From Trichomonas vaginalis G3 (Eukaryota; Parabasalia; Trichomonadida; Trichomonadidae): a DNA stretch of 64,000 nt. Where the stretch lies: NCBI RefSeq assembly GCF_026262505.1, contig NC_067203.1:6200001-6264000 (forward strand), given 5' to 3'. Numbering within the stretch: position 1 is the first letter of the stretch; each line of letters starts with the position of its first letter. The notes beneath the pieces were generated by a model. That model did no database searches and was not told the DNA's origin. It saw only the letters and a program-made list of their open reading frames with translations. Of this stretch, positions 40,245 through 49,579 are shown piece after piece. Both the position numbers and the translations under genes were made by a program.

Positions 40245-40415
40245 TTACTTGAGACAATAACCTCTGTTGAGTTTGTAGAACAAGATCAGAAGTACGATCA
40301 AGTTCAAAACAACACAAATGGCTAGGATTGCGTTACCAACAATCTTTGTCTTTTCCCAGCAAGACTTCTTCTTTGGTTCATGTGCTGCTTCGACATCACT
40401 GTATGGCTCGGACAT
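40245..40415 (-). CDS. Small single-membrane-segment Maverick protein, 56 residues
   Basis: MSEPYSDVEAAHEPKKKSCW is followed by one long hydrophobic segment (IVGNAILAICVVLNLIVLLI) and a short charged tail. The start at 40415 is favoured because the upstream Met region overlaps the shared divergent spacer. It could be a viral membrane or lysis protein; nothing else is known. Confidence 0.55.
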   Translation of the reverse strand: MSEPYSDVEAAHEPKKKSCWEKTKIVGNAILAICVVLNLIVLLILFYKLNRGYCLK

Positions 40416-40449
40416 TAACTTAAAAAGTGTCATGACCACTTCATTTTTG

Positions 40450-40823
40450 ATGAAGTCAACAGCTTATGTCCACTTCCTCCCACAAGCACTTGAGGACAAG
40501 AGAAGGTCATCATTGACTACCTTCAAGCCACTGAGAAGCTCCAAAAGCTTCAAGATCTCCGCGAAGAGTTCAAGTCCCGCTTGAAACAGGAGAACTTACT
40601 GCAGGAGTACATGCTCATTTTGTACCCATTACTAGATGGCTCCCATTTACCATCAGAGTACACTGCAGCTCTTGATGCACTCAAAGATCTTCGCGATCAC
40701 CGTCCGATCGGTAAAGAAGCCTTCGAGCTCACCATTGAGCAAGCCATCCTCGCCAAGTACAATGCAAAGAAGCGGATGCTCGAAGCTCTTGATAAGATCA
40801 AGGAGTACGTCGAAACGTTCTAA
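40450..40823 (+). pseudogene. Maverick helical hypothetical protein, broken
   Basis: Starts at an ATG set in TCATTTTTGATG (an Inr-like context) and shows text with helices such as EYTAALDALKDLRDHRPIGK and KKRMLEALDKIKEYVETF. GC content is higher than the flanks. It has about one break. No family. Confidence 0.45.
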
Positions 40824-40931
40824 AATAATTACTTGAGTAAACAATAAGTTTTATTGAGTAAGTCTTGAAACATTTGTGCTTTTGTTCTTGTTTGAACAAC
40901 CATATTTAACATTAGATAAAAAATTTTTTGG

Positions 40932-41513
40932 TTAAACAATAACATACTTAAGACATAAATTATACCTACTTATTAACTCAGTATATTGTGCATTATATGC
41001 ATACTTAAACTCTTGAGCAATATTGTTCTCATCAATGATTCTGATCTGAGCTATTTTTGAGAAAGGTGGTGGAATACCACAACATGTGATGTCTGGGTCC
41101 AGTAGGTCTATTTCACACTTGAACCCAGTCATTCTGTGAACAACTTCTTCCAAGTCTGGCTTAGGTAGTAAGATCTGATCTTTGCTCACTAAGTTAGAAA
41201 AGAGCTCTTTGTCTTGGTCTAGAAGTATCTTCTGGTATATACTAAGTAAATACTCTTCTACACCAATCCTCGATGAAGTCTCCACAGATCTCGATGAGGT
41301 CAGGTTGGAAGTTAATGGACTTAAAGGAGGAGGATACATTGGTGCTTCTGAGTTCGTAGTTGTTTCCTCTTTTTTTATCTCTGTTGGAGCATCACTTACT
41401 GTACCAGATGGATAGTTCTTTATCACAATGTTATTAGTTGTTCTTGAATCAACATTGCTTGTTGGTTCAATTGGAAGATTAGCTGCACCATAAAGAATTG
41501 ACTTCGATCTCAT
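40932..41513 (-). CDS. Maverick hypothetical protein, 193 residues
   Basis: The N-terminal third is Ser/Thr/Pro-rich and probably disordered (MRSKSILYGAANLPIEPTSN, SEAPMYPPPLSPLTSNLTSS). The C-terminal part is folded: VEEYLLSIYQKILLDQDKEL, PDLEEVVHRMTGFKCEIDLL, beta text and YTELISRYNLCLKYVIV. It might be an internal virion protein. No family. Confidence 0.5.
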   Translation of the reverse strand: MRSKSILYGAANLPIEPTSNVDSRTTNNIVIKNYPSGTVSDAPTEIKKEETTTNSEAPMYPPPLSPLTSNLTSSRSVETSSRIGVEEYLLSIYQKILLDQDKELFSNLVSKDQILLPKPDLEEVVHRMTGFKCEIDLLDPDITCCGIPPPFSKIAQIRIIDENNIAQEFKYAYNAQYTELISRYNLCLKYVIV

Positions 41514-41548
41514 TTGTTATGAGTAAAAATTGTTTTATTCTCATATAA

Positions 41549-41902
41549 ATGACGAACATTAACCCAGAGAACAACACAGAATATACTGCAACAGGAGTTG
41601 TTTACAATGATCTAGATCAGATCGTCCAACTCAAAGCCCCAAGAGGAAGGAATTTAATAAGACAACCTCCACCAAAGATATATGTTGATGATGGTAGTAA
41701 TGGGTTCAACTTAGTGTATCATTACTCATATCCTCAATATGCAAAAATTGGGTCTACCCCAAACGTGACAAACCATTATATGAACCTTTATGATGAAGCA
41801 AGGTTTCATGCACCAACGAAGAAAGAACCTGATGCATCAAGATTACATGAATTCGCAGACCATGATGGTTATAGCGATTACTCAATGCCTGTAAGACTTT
41901 AA
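41549..41902 (+). CDS. Maverick hypothetical protein, 117 residues
   Basis: MTNINPENNTEYTATGVVYN, then GRNLIRQPPPKIYVDDGSNG and Tyr/His-rich text (HYSYPQYAKIG). It lies 13 bases before the integrase on the same strand, so the two may be co-transcribed. No family recognised. Confidence 0.5.
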   Translation: MTNINPENNTEYTATGVVYNDLDQIVQLKAPRGRNLIRQPPPKIYVDDGSNGFNLVYHYSYPQYAKIGSTPNVTNHYMNLYDEARFHAPTKKEPDASRLHEFADHDGYSDYSMPVRL

Positions 41903-41915
41903 CGTTAATAAAAAA

Positions 41916-42983
41916 ATGACTGTTGGTAAACAAGAAAAAACTTTAATACAAGAGGATTTGATGCTACCAATATATTCAACTGATATGGGAGCTTATCAAT
42001 TCGATACATTTGAGAATCCTGGTGGAACACCACCATATTTTCTTTTGTTCATCAATGTAAACAGTAGAAAAGGTTATGCGTTCCCAATGAGTGAAAAGAA
42101 CTCAAACAATGTTCTAAGTGCAATGCAGAAGTTCATTTCACAAGCTACAGGTGAAATGAAGCCTACAATACTTACTAGTGATGAAGACCCAGCTTATACG
42201 ACACAAAATGTTCGAGATCTGTTGGTCAGTCATAACATTGAGCACATGACGACACAGAAATACAATCATAACATACTAGGTATTATTAATAGGTTCTGTA
42301 GAACTATTAGAACTATGTTACATATGAAGTTAAACCTCAAAGAAGGTGATAAAACACCACCTTTCACTGCAGATACAATGAGACAAATTATTAATGACTA
42401 CAACACTGAATATCATTCAAGCACACAACAAAAGCCTGATGATTTCACAGAAAAGGATAATGAGGAATATATAAAGAAGCAAAGATTGAAAGAAGAGTAT
42501 GTCAGAAAAAATAACCTTTATAACTTAAGACCTGGTCAAAAAGTTCAAGTCATAGTTGAACCAAGAACATGGGGTAAAGGTAACCAACAAAGAAGACATC
42601 TTGATCCTTCTTATTATACAGTTGATTCAGTTGATACAAGTGCATACTTGTTAAGAGCAAAAGATGGAAGTGTTGCAAGATATCCACGTTATCAGATATG
42701 GACAAAAATAGAGCATGGATTAAAGCAAGGAGAAACTTTAGATCAAGGAAGACACGGTGCTGTTAAAAGTATTGATGGTCATGAACTTGTCGGTAATGAT
42801 GTAAAGTATGATGTTACGTTTGAGAACGAAAATACAGGAAAAGTGACAGGTAGAGGTATGCGTGAAGGTAATCCAAACAGGTTGTCACAAATGGAAGTAC
42901 AGTATTGGAGGAAAAATATTAATGAAGGTCATGTTAAAGATATGCCTAGTTTTCTTGAGAAGTATCGTGGGTTTCGAGTTTAG
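41916..42983 (+). CDS. Maverick retroviral-type integrase (INT)
   Basis: 355 residues. The core has an RNase H-like integrase order: YQFDTFENPGGTPPYFLLFI, ILTSDEDPAYTTQNVRDLLV, then a third block around HNILGIINRF. It is followed by helical text typical of integrases (MRQIINDYNTEYHSSTQQKP) and an SH3-like C-terminal part (LRPGQKVQVIVEPRTWGKG, AYLLRAKDGSVARYPRYQIW). A further domain (about 265-355) may be a diverged chromodomain-like module, as in Polinton integrases, but this is uncertain. It would insert the element. The frame looks whole. A related copy is in Maverick 2 (55200-56149). Confidence 0.8.
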   Translation: MTVGKQEKTLIQEDLMLPIYSTDMGAYQFDTFENPGGTPPYFLLFINVNSRKGYAFPMSEKNSNNVLSAMQKFISQATGEMKPTILTSDEDPAYTTQNVRDLLVSHNIEHMTTQKYNHNILGIINRFCRTIRTMLHMKLNLKEGDKTPPFTADTMRQIINDYNTEYHSSTQQKPDDFTEKDNEEYIKKQRLKEEYVRKNNLYNLRPGQKVQVIVEPRTWGKGNQQRRHLDPSYYTVDSVDTSAYLLRAKDGSVARYPRYQIWTKIEHGLKQGETLDQGRHGAVKSIDGHELVGNDVKYDVTFENENTGKVTGRGMREGNPNRLSQMEVQYWRKNINEGHVKDMPSFLEKYRGFRV

Positions 42984-43182
42984 CTTGTAAGTCCTTTATT
43001 TTTGTTTCATACAATGAGATCTTCCTTCTGATCTGTTCATCATTGAGAGGTTGCTTGACTTTACGGAACTGTACACGTCCGTCTTTCATTGTATGTACAT
43101 AATATCCATCAGGAACCTTACCATCTTTTATATATTCAGTTAACCACTTTTGTTTAGTTGATGCTTTAATGACTTGACTCAT
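42946..43182 (-). CDS. Small Maverick protein with YYV-MK-G-VQ-RK domain
   Basis: 78 residues: [20 protein letters not shown], then [20 protein letters not shown], and a coiled C-terminus ([18 protein letters not shown]). The middle matches the domain in 27944-28393 and a relic near 54410-54530. It overlaps the 3' end of the integrase gene convergently and the neighbouring gene at 43179 by four bases. Confidence 0.6.
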   Translation of the reverse strand: MSQVIKASTKQKWLTEYIKDGKVPDGYYVHTMKDGRVQFRKVKQPLNDEQIRRKISLYETKIKDLQAKLETHDTSQEN

Positions 43183-45858
43183 TTCTTACTGGATAAATTT
43201 TTATGTTTTTTATCTTTTGACGATTTTTTCTTATCCTTATCTTTCTTCTTGTCCTTGTCCTTCTTTGATTTATCCTTCTTCTTGTCCTTGTCCTTCTTGG
43301 ACTTCTCTGCTGCAGGTGGTGTTGGATTCTGTTTGACTTTAGCACTTGGGTCAGGACCTTGTCTTTGAGACTTAGATATAGATTGTTTAGGAGCTGCTGC
43401 TTGTTTAGTTGCTTCAGCTTGTTGTTTAGCTAATTCAGCAGCTTGTTTATCATTCTCTTCTATTTCCTTTGCACCAGTTGCGACTTCATTCTTGAACTTT
43501 TGGAGATTCTCAGCAGCATCCATTACCTTATTCGCTCCTTTAAACAATCCATAAAATTTCTGCCATGGTGATACTGAAGGTATATTTCCACCAATTGCTG
43601 GAGGAACTGATGCTTCAGGAGTTGGAGATGGTGTTTTGTCTGAATTGAGATGCTTTTCTGCTTCAAGAACTTGTGTAGTATTTTTCTCCAGGTATGCTTT
43701 TGCAACCTCCTTAACTTCTGGACGTTCATTATTTACATCCTGTCTTGGTGTTGATGTTTCAGTAGCGTTTTCCTGAGTTACATTAACAACAGGTTGCTCA
43801 ACTGCTGAAACATTAGCTGCTTCAGTAATGTTATGAGTAGTTGAAACATTTCCTGATATACCTTCTCCTGTTGGAACTCTTGGAGCAATTGTTGTGATGT
43901 TCGCCATTGCAGGAGTTGGAGTAGGAGTGTCATCAATCTTTCTGTCAGCTTTCGTCGTTTGCGTTGTAGTATTTGTTGTTTCATTACCATATTTTGATCT
44001 TAGTCTGGTAAGCTCTAACTTCATATGTTCTTCAGGATATGCATACTTATTATATTCACCCTTAATATTCTTTTTCCATTCATCGTATTTATCTTCTGCT
44101 GATTTCTTAATTGATGCTAGTCCGTTTACAGCCAATTCATCAGTACCGTTATCAGTAGTCTGGTTATATAAAAGATTAGCAGCTGATCTAATTGTGTAAT
44201 CCGTAAGATTACCAAAACGCTCTATTGTACCTAATGTTGTGTTCTTCAGTTCCTTTCCAATTCCTTGTGCAGCATCTTTGACTAAATCAGCACCCCATGC
44301 ACCAAATTGTCTCACAGGAGCCGCTATTGATGGTGAAGGAGATGGAGATGGCGATGGAGTTGGTGATGGTGAAGGAGATGGAGATGGTGAAGGAGATGGT
44401 GTTGCTGCTTTCGCCTTTCTATCAGCTTCTTCCTTAGCCTTTCTATCTGCTTCTTCTTTCGCCTTTCTATCTGCTTCTTCCTTAGCCTTACGAGCTTTTT
44501 CTTTCTTCTTAAGTTCCTCTAGTTCTTTACGTTCAGCTTCTTCTTTCGCCTTTCGTTCAGCTTCTTCCTTAGCCTTACGAGCTTTTTCTTTCTTCTTAAG
44601 CTCCTCTAGTTCTTTACGTTCAGCTTCTTCTTTCGCCTTTCGTTCAGCTTCTTCCTTAGCCTTACGAGCTTTTTCTTCATAATATTTTGTATACTTATCA
44701 TCAGCCCAATTACCAAGTGATTTGGCACCTGTTAGTATTCCATTTGCGGTTGATGTTGCTGTTCTTCCGAGCCATCCCCCTACCGCTGAAGCACCATTGC
44801 CAATAGCACTACCAGCATTTAAAATTCCACGACCAATCCATATCCCTGGTTTTGCCTTTGTATTAAGAGTAAGAAATTCTTCCTTCCTATCTTCAGGTGT
44901 AGGATTTGTAACAGTTCTTACAGTATCAACAACAGTGTCAACACTGGTTCCAATAGCACTACCAACAGCTGTTGCACCAGTTAGAATACCATGGGTAACT
45001 AAATCAGTAGCTCTTGAGACAACATTATCACTCGAGGCTTTCTCTGCTGGATAGTTTGATCCTTTGTAAGTTCCTGGACCACCTCTATTTGAAGCTTCTC
45101 CTTCAACTATTTTCTTCTCTTCTTGTGCTTGTTCTCTGGCAACACTCAATGCACGTTCTTGTCTTTGAATGTTGTCTTTCTTTAACATGTAACCACCAAG
45201 TGTCTGTGGTGGTGTGTTTTTATCTAGTGCAGCATCAATTGCAGCCTTTTCTTTTCGCTTTTCTTCGTCTAACCAATTTTGAATAGATTCTGCATCAGTT
45301 GGTTCAGCTGGAGTTGGAGACGGTGTTGGAGCTTTAGTTGGTGTTGGAGACGGTGTCGGAGCTTTAGTCGGAGTTGGAGACGGTGTTGGAGCTTTAGTTG
45401 GTGTTGGAGACGGTGTCGGAGCTTTAGTCGGAGTTGGAGATGGAGTAGGTGCTTTTGTAGGTGTCGGTGATGGAGTTGGAGATGGAGTTGGAGGTACTGT
45501 TGGTTCTGGAGTTGGTTCAACAGTCGGTGAAGGTGTTGGCGCCTTTGTGATTCTTGGAGTTGGCTCTGGTGTTCTAATAGGGGAAGCAGTTGGTGTATTA
45601 GCTCTTTTAAGAACCTGTGATCTTTCCGCTTGATTTGAATCAGATACTGGTTAGTTGTACTAGGATGTGATACAGGAGTTATTTTTGGTGTAGGTGTTGT
45701 TTATTTAATGTTATACCATGACTACTCGACATTGGTGGAGGACCTGCGTGAGCAGTTGGTGTCAGAGTTGGCGTTGGAGCTACTGTTGGTTCAGGAGTGG
45801 GAGTTGGTGTTGGAGCTACTGTAGGAGTAGGTGTAGGAGTTGGTGTTGGAGTCGACAT
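43179..45858 (-). pseudogene. Large Maverick low-complexity protein region (Lys-rich end, Pro/Thr repeats), broken
   Basis: Starts at 45858 with MSTPTPTPTPT-type text and Pro/Ser/Thr tandem repeats ([11 protein letters not shown]). Then comes a helical section with Ala/Gly-rich amphipathic segments ([20 protein letters not shown]), Lys/Glu/Ala coils ([20 protein letters not shown]) and a [10 protein letters not shown] linker. It ends in a Lys/Asp tail ([20 protein letters not shown]). A large disordered structural or surface-attachment protein is plausible, but this is inference. A few breaks in its N-terminal half. Confidence 0.6.
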
Positions 45859-45944
45859 TTGTTTAACCTCTCATTATACAATTCTCCAAATAATAAGCCT
45901 CACCCATTAAGTTACTCTGTCTTTGTTTTATAGAAAATTCACCT

Positions 45945-46390
45945 AACAGTAATTCATCATGAATCATTTTCTGCAGCTTTGTCGTGTTTTCTACTTCCTT
46001 TTAGAACGCTCGATGTATTCGCCAATCCTCTATATTCCTTAATCATCTTATCTAGTTTGTTCATATTTGGTACTTCCTTTTTCTTCTCAGCGTTAATCTC
46101 ATTAGATCGTTTCTCCAATTCTTCAACTACTTTGTAAAGCTTATTTATCTTGACATGTGATTTCCTTTACTTCTCCAGTCCTTGGATCCTTAGGTTCCTT
46201 GTATTAGCTAATTTCGTCTCTATATATCTTCGTTTAGCGTCATATCAGGATCACTGGTTCGTAAAGGATGCGAAGGTGGACGAAAATAAGGTATGTAGAA
46301 ATCTGGATCATCATTAATAGAAGAACGTGCTTTAAAGTTACGAACCGCGTCTGTAAAAGGGGTCTCTACCACGTGCTGTATATGTTGATG
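45945..46390 (-). pseudogene. Small Maverick coiled-coil gene relic, broken
   Basis: Text such as DDPDFYIPYFRPPSHPLRTS and KVVEELEKRSNEINAEKKKE followed by MNKLDKMIKEYRGLANTSSV is visible on the minus strand in more than one frame. Two or so breaks. No family. Confidence 0.45.
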
Positions 46391-46393
46391 TAA

Positions 46394-46624
46394 TCAAAAA
46401 GCCTTCTTTCTCATTGGGAAATTAATACGACCTTTTTGAACATATTCTTTCTCAAAGTATTGCCTAGCATTGTAATCAAAAGCAAGATCATTATATATAT
46501 CGCGCAAAAAATCAAATGTATGCTGCTTGAACTTTTGATCGCTAATTATGGTACGAATTATCGGACGTTCATTCTCCCATTTCTTAACTCGTTCATCAAT
46601 GAGTTTCCTCTCTTGTTCACTCAT
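46394..46624 (-). CDS. Maverick small charged helical protein, 76 residues
   Basis: MSEQERKLIDERVKKWENER, then helices FKQHTFDFLRDIYNDLAFDY and a basic end. Next to the virion-type gene at 46645 on the same strand. No family. Confidence 0.5.
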   Translation of the reverse strand: MSEQERKLIDERVKKWENERPIIRTIISDQKFKQHTFDFLRDIYNDLAFDYNARQYFEKEYVQKGRINFPMRKKAF

Positions 46625-46644
46625 TTAAACCTCATAAAAATATA

Positions 46645-47052
46645 TTATCTGCGTATAGTGCCACTAATAGCATTAATCCATGGCATGTCTGATAGTACAC
46701 GTACTGACTGAACTAATGGCTTATGATTGTTCCAAATAGCTCCTCCAATGTATGCGTTATACTTATTGTTGTCAATAGTTTGTTGAGGTTGAACTATAGG
46801 TGTTTTCAACAGGCTTGTCTCTACTGAAGTCACACCAAGAGCTTTATTGAATGCTTTAAGATTCTTCGTTAATGCATTATCTTCACCTAATGTAGTTTTT
46901 GCAATTCTTTCACCAAGACTACCGATAACACCACCGACTTGACCAACTTGAGGGAAAAGTTTGTTAGCAATGTTAAATCCAGCACCTATTACAAGACCAG
47001 GATTTTTTTTCACCATACCCCATCCAGCTTTAACATAATCGCCAAAACCCAT
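46645..47052 (-). CDS. Maverick Ala/Gly-rich amphipathic protein, adenovirus pVI-like flavour, 135 residues
   Basis: MGFGDYVKAGWGMVKKNPGL, then GAGFNIANKLFPQVGQVGGV and LGERIAKTTLGEDNALTKNL. A Gly-rich amphipathic N-terminal helix recalls membrane-acting internal capsid proteins of adenovirus-like viruses, though only by texture. A shorter relative with the same flavour lies at 54932-55195 in Maverick 2. It neighbours the packaging ATPase. Confidence 0.5.
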   Translation of the reverse strand: MGFGDYVKAGWGMVKKNPGLVIGAGFNIANKLFPQVGQVGGVIGSLGERIAKTTLGEDNALTKNLKAFNKALGVTSVETSLLKTPIVQPQQTIDNNKYNAYIGGAIWNNHKPLVQSVRVLSDMPWINAISGTIRR

Positions 47053-47055
47053 TAT

Positions 47056-47960
47056 TTCTTCTTAAAATAATGTCATCTTTTGTTGCTTAACTTCTTTAAA
47101 GTCCGTCTTTCCTGCAACTATATGAACTTCCATATATGAACGAGGTGTTGGTAGCTCTTTGTATTTGTTCCATAACTCTTCCCAATCTTTTGTTGCTCCT
47201 GACTGTTCAATCATTGACTGAAAGTCTCTCATAGAATACCTTGAAAGATAACGAAGTCAGTGCATAGTCTCTTAATGTTTAAACATATATGTCTCCATGT
47301 TTGACACATGATGACAACAGTATAGTTATAATGTCTGACCTTAGTGATGAAGTTCGCTAATGGTGAACGTGGGTCATTCAATAAGTCATGACCACCATAA
47401 TCGTCTAACACTAATAGAGAATTACTGGATACTTTGTGAAAGGATATTTGTTCAACTTCTTTACAACATATATTGCAATCTTCTTATACTCAAACTTTCC
47501 ATCAGGTTTCCTTAGTTGATGCTTTGTTAAGATGTGTTCCATCTCCTCTGAAATTTTTTCGAACTTACTTTGAACGAACTCAACAATAGCGTAATACTTT
47601 GCTTTCATCTTAACGTTCTTCATTAAATAAGGCATAAGTTCTTTATCATCCTTTTTCAGTACTGGTGCTTTAACTTGACTCATAAATGTCTTCGCTGTTT
47701 TATCCATTGTTCCTGATGTTGCTGAGATAACTATTGAGTCATAATATGGAGTATTAGTGAAAGCGGTCTGTTATCATTATATGACGAATAACACCATATG
47801 TCTTACCTGAACCCATCTTACCGCAGTAGAAATAAACACCATTAGTACAAAATGGATAATCATCAGAAAATGGCATAATGAGTGCATTGTTTAGTTCTTT
47901 ACTATTCTTACGTGCTCCATCATGAAGAATCTTATCTACTTGATTAATAACTTTCTCCAT
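47056..47960 (-). pseudogene. Packaging ATPase (FtsK/HerA, A32-like) of Maverick 1, broken
   Basis: A Walker A motif (YFYCGKMGSGKT) appears near the start (about 47850) and a Walker B-like motif (LLVLDDYGGHDLL) lies further on, followed by IMCQTWRHICLNIKRLC-type text as in A32/FtsK-HerA ATPases. This enzyme pumps DNA into the capsid. Several breaks, perhaps three or four. This gene is strongly supportive of a capsid-forming element. Confidence 0.75.
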
Positions 47961-47978
47961 CTTTTAGTTACATATAAA

Positions 47979-48187
47979 ATGTCTAAATATGATGGATTAT
48001 ACTATGAACATGTTATGAATGATGCACGATAAGTGGTAATACAGTCTCATATAAATTACCGAGAGACTTCATTGAATATCCTGCGTCAAAAGCTCTTGAG
48101 ATAAGAAAGATAAGTCTTGAGCATCCAGACTTTGAGTTTCTTGCTATTCCATTAGAAATGACAGATTCATCAAAATCAGTGAAAAAA
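47979..48187 (+). pseudogene. 5' part of second capsid-like gene (Maverick 1), cut by the assembly gap, broken
   Basis: The ATG at 47979 opens MSKYDGLYYEHVMNDAR. Further text FIEYPASKALEIRKISLEHP resembles PLRWLRDPSVTKAIGFRRMK in 57892-58740 and YRFDYPIRWLQSPSDAKAIG in the 52678-53560 relic, so it seems to be the same gene family. The gap begins right after it. About one break before the gap. Confidence 0.45.
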
Positions 48188-48212
48188 NNNNNNNNNNNNN
48201 NNNNNNNNNNNN
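48188..48212. other. Assembly gap (25 N)
   Basis: A run of 25 N joins Maverick 1 to the more decayed Maverick 2 region. The true distance and even adjacency are unknown, so the right end of Maverick 1 may lie inside the gap. Confidence 0.95.
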
Positions 48213-49560
48213 CTAGAGAAATTTCACTGTTATAGATTTTGGGAGTAGGAAAAAGTCTTGTCTAGAGAAATTTCACTTGTTATGAGTTTGTAGAAAGTTG
48301 TCAAATGAACGTTTTCATGAGTTGCAAGACCGAAAAAAAGTCTGTCTAGAGAAATTTCACTGTTTTCATAGAGTTTTTTGACGACTAGGTTTCTTACCTA
48401 CTCGCTGTTCTTCACTGTTTTTACATACGGGAATCTCTATCTCTCGGTTTTCGAGGATAGCAACTTATGCATTTTACTCAGATTTTTGCGTCATTTGTTC
48501 AAGCAAAAATAATGTTTAGGTAGAAAGGTTAGAGTTCCTCACCGTGTTTTTTTCACCTAAATTTTCACCTCTTTTTTCTTCACAACCGTTTTACATGCGT
48601 AAAGCGTCTATTTTAACAGTATTTCAGCAACTTCTGTCAAAATTTATAGCTTATCTATCTCATTCTACTTCAAACGTTTTCTTTACCTTTTCATGGAGCA
48701 CCATTACATATTTCCTAACTTTTCAATATTTCTGTTTCAGCAGCTCTCATATCGTTAACACACACAACCTTGACTCTATTGACTGTACTCCATAATCTTT
48801 TAGTTATTTATAGTTCTTCCTAATCTTATTATTCTTCTGTATGAAGTCCTTCGGTTCTGAACGCGATGCTAAAGTAAGTCCTCTACTGCAACGTTCTGAG
48901 TCGAATAAACCAGTATGTTTATGAAGTTATATCCAGACAACTGGGTTAACCATAACGCAGAAACCTATTGGTATAAAGGACTTTTGTCTAAAGATATGGC
49001 TGTAGGTCCATAGAATCTGCTACCGATATTATCATAAGCTCCAAGTGATTTCTTTGTCAAAATTTTCTGGTTTGAAGCATTTCTTAACCCAGTCGTTTGT
49101 TTTCTTTGCCAGATTTGGAGATATTAAGTCTGACAAAGAATATTGTTGTATTCTTTGGAGTATCTCTTACGTGTAAATCAACCTTATTCTAACCACTTTG
49201 GTGTCATTGTCTATCATTTTAACTGTTTCAAACTAACAGTGTTTTGTCATATATGTTCTTACATACAAAATAAAATAATATTTTTTATAAAAAAACTAAC
49301 TTATTTTTTGCTGTCTTAAGGAAATTCCACGATTTTCATATGAGATTTGGCGATACGTTTCTTAACCTACTCGCGGTTCTTCACGATTTCTATGCAGAGT
49401 TGGGGCGACTAAGTTTTTTTACCTACTCGCTGTTCTTCAACGATTTTCATAGAGTCGGGCGACAGCGGGGGTTTTTTTCCTACTCGCAATCTCTTTTACG
49501 ATTTCGTACGGAATCTCTTCTCTCGTGAAACCGAGGGAGGAAGCAATCTTATCATTTATC
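48213..49560. repeat. Degenerate short repeats at the left side of Maverick 2
   Basis: CTAGAGAAATTTCACT occurs three times (48213, 48262 and 48346). A second family built around CCTACTCGCTGTTCTTCA recurs at about 48398, 49366, 49421 and, weakly, 49480. An open frame at 48544-48795 has no supporting feature. These look like remnants of tandem arrays or terminal-repeat sequence. Confidence 0.55.
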
Positions 49561-49579
49561 CTGCATTTTTGTGCTGAAT

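Larger units (their letters stand above)
26104..48187. mobile_element. Polinton/Maverick element 1, ~22 kb, mostly whole but with several broken genes
   Basis: A Polinton/Maverick is indicated by the combination of protein-primed family B polymerase (28660-32266), retroviral-type integrase (41916-42983), FtsK/HerA-type packaging ATPase (about 47056-47960) and capsid candidates (26235-27923, 32381-33223). Small genes, a D12-class methylase and a fibre gene fill the rest. Several long frames remain open and I estimate around ten breaks in total, so it is a fairly young fossil. The left boundary is uncertain (between about 25.0 and 26.1 kb). The right end is cut by the assembly gap, so terminal inverted repeats could not be matched. 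No Ulp1-type protease was recognised. Confidence 0.9.

Noticed and set aside
44239-45470. Plus-strand repetitive frames (Ser/Ala-rich, Trp/Arg-rich)
   Set aside because: Shadows of the Pro/Thr/Lys-rich minus-strand Maverick gene.
48544-49528. Plus-strand frames after the gap
   Set aside because: They overlap degenerate DNA repeats and show no domain; likely chance frames.
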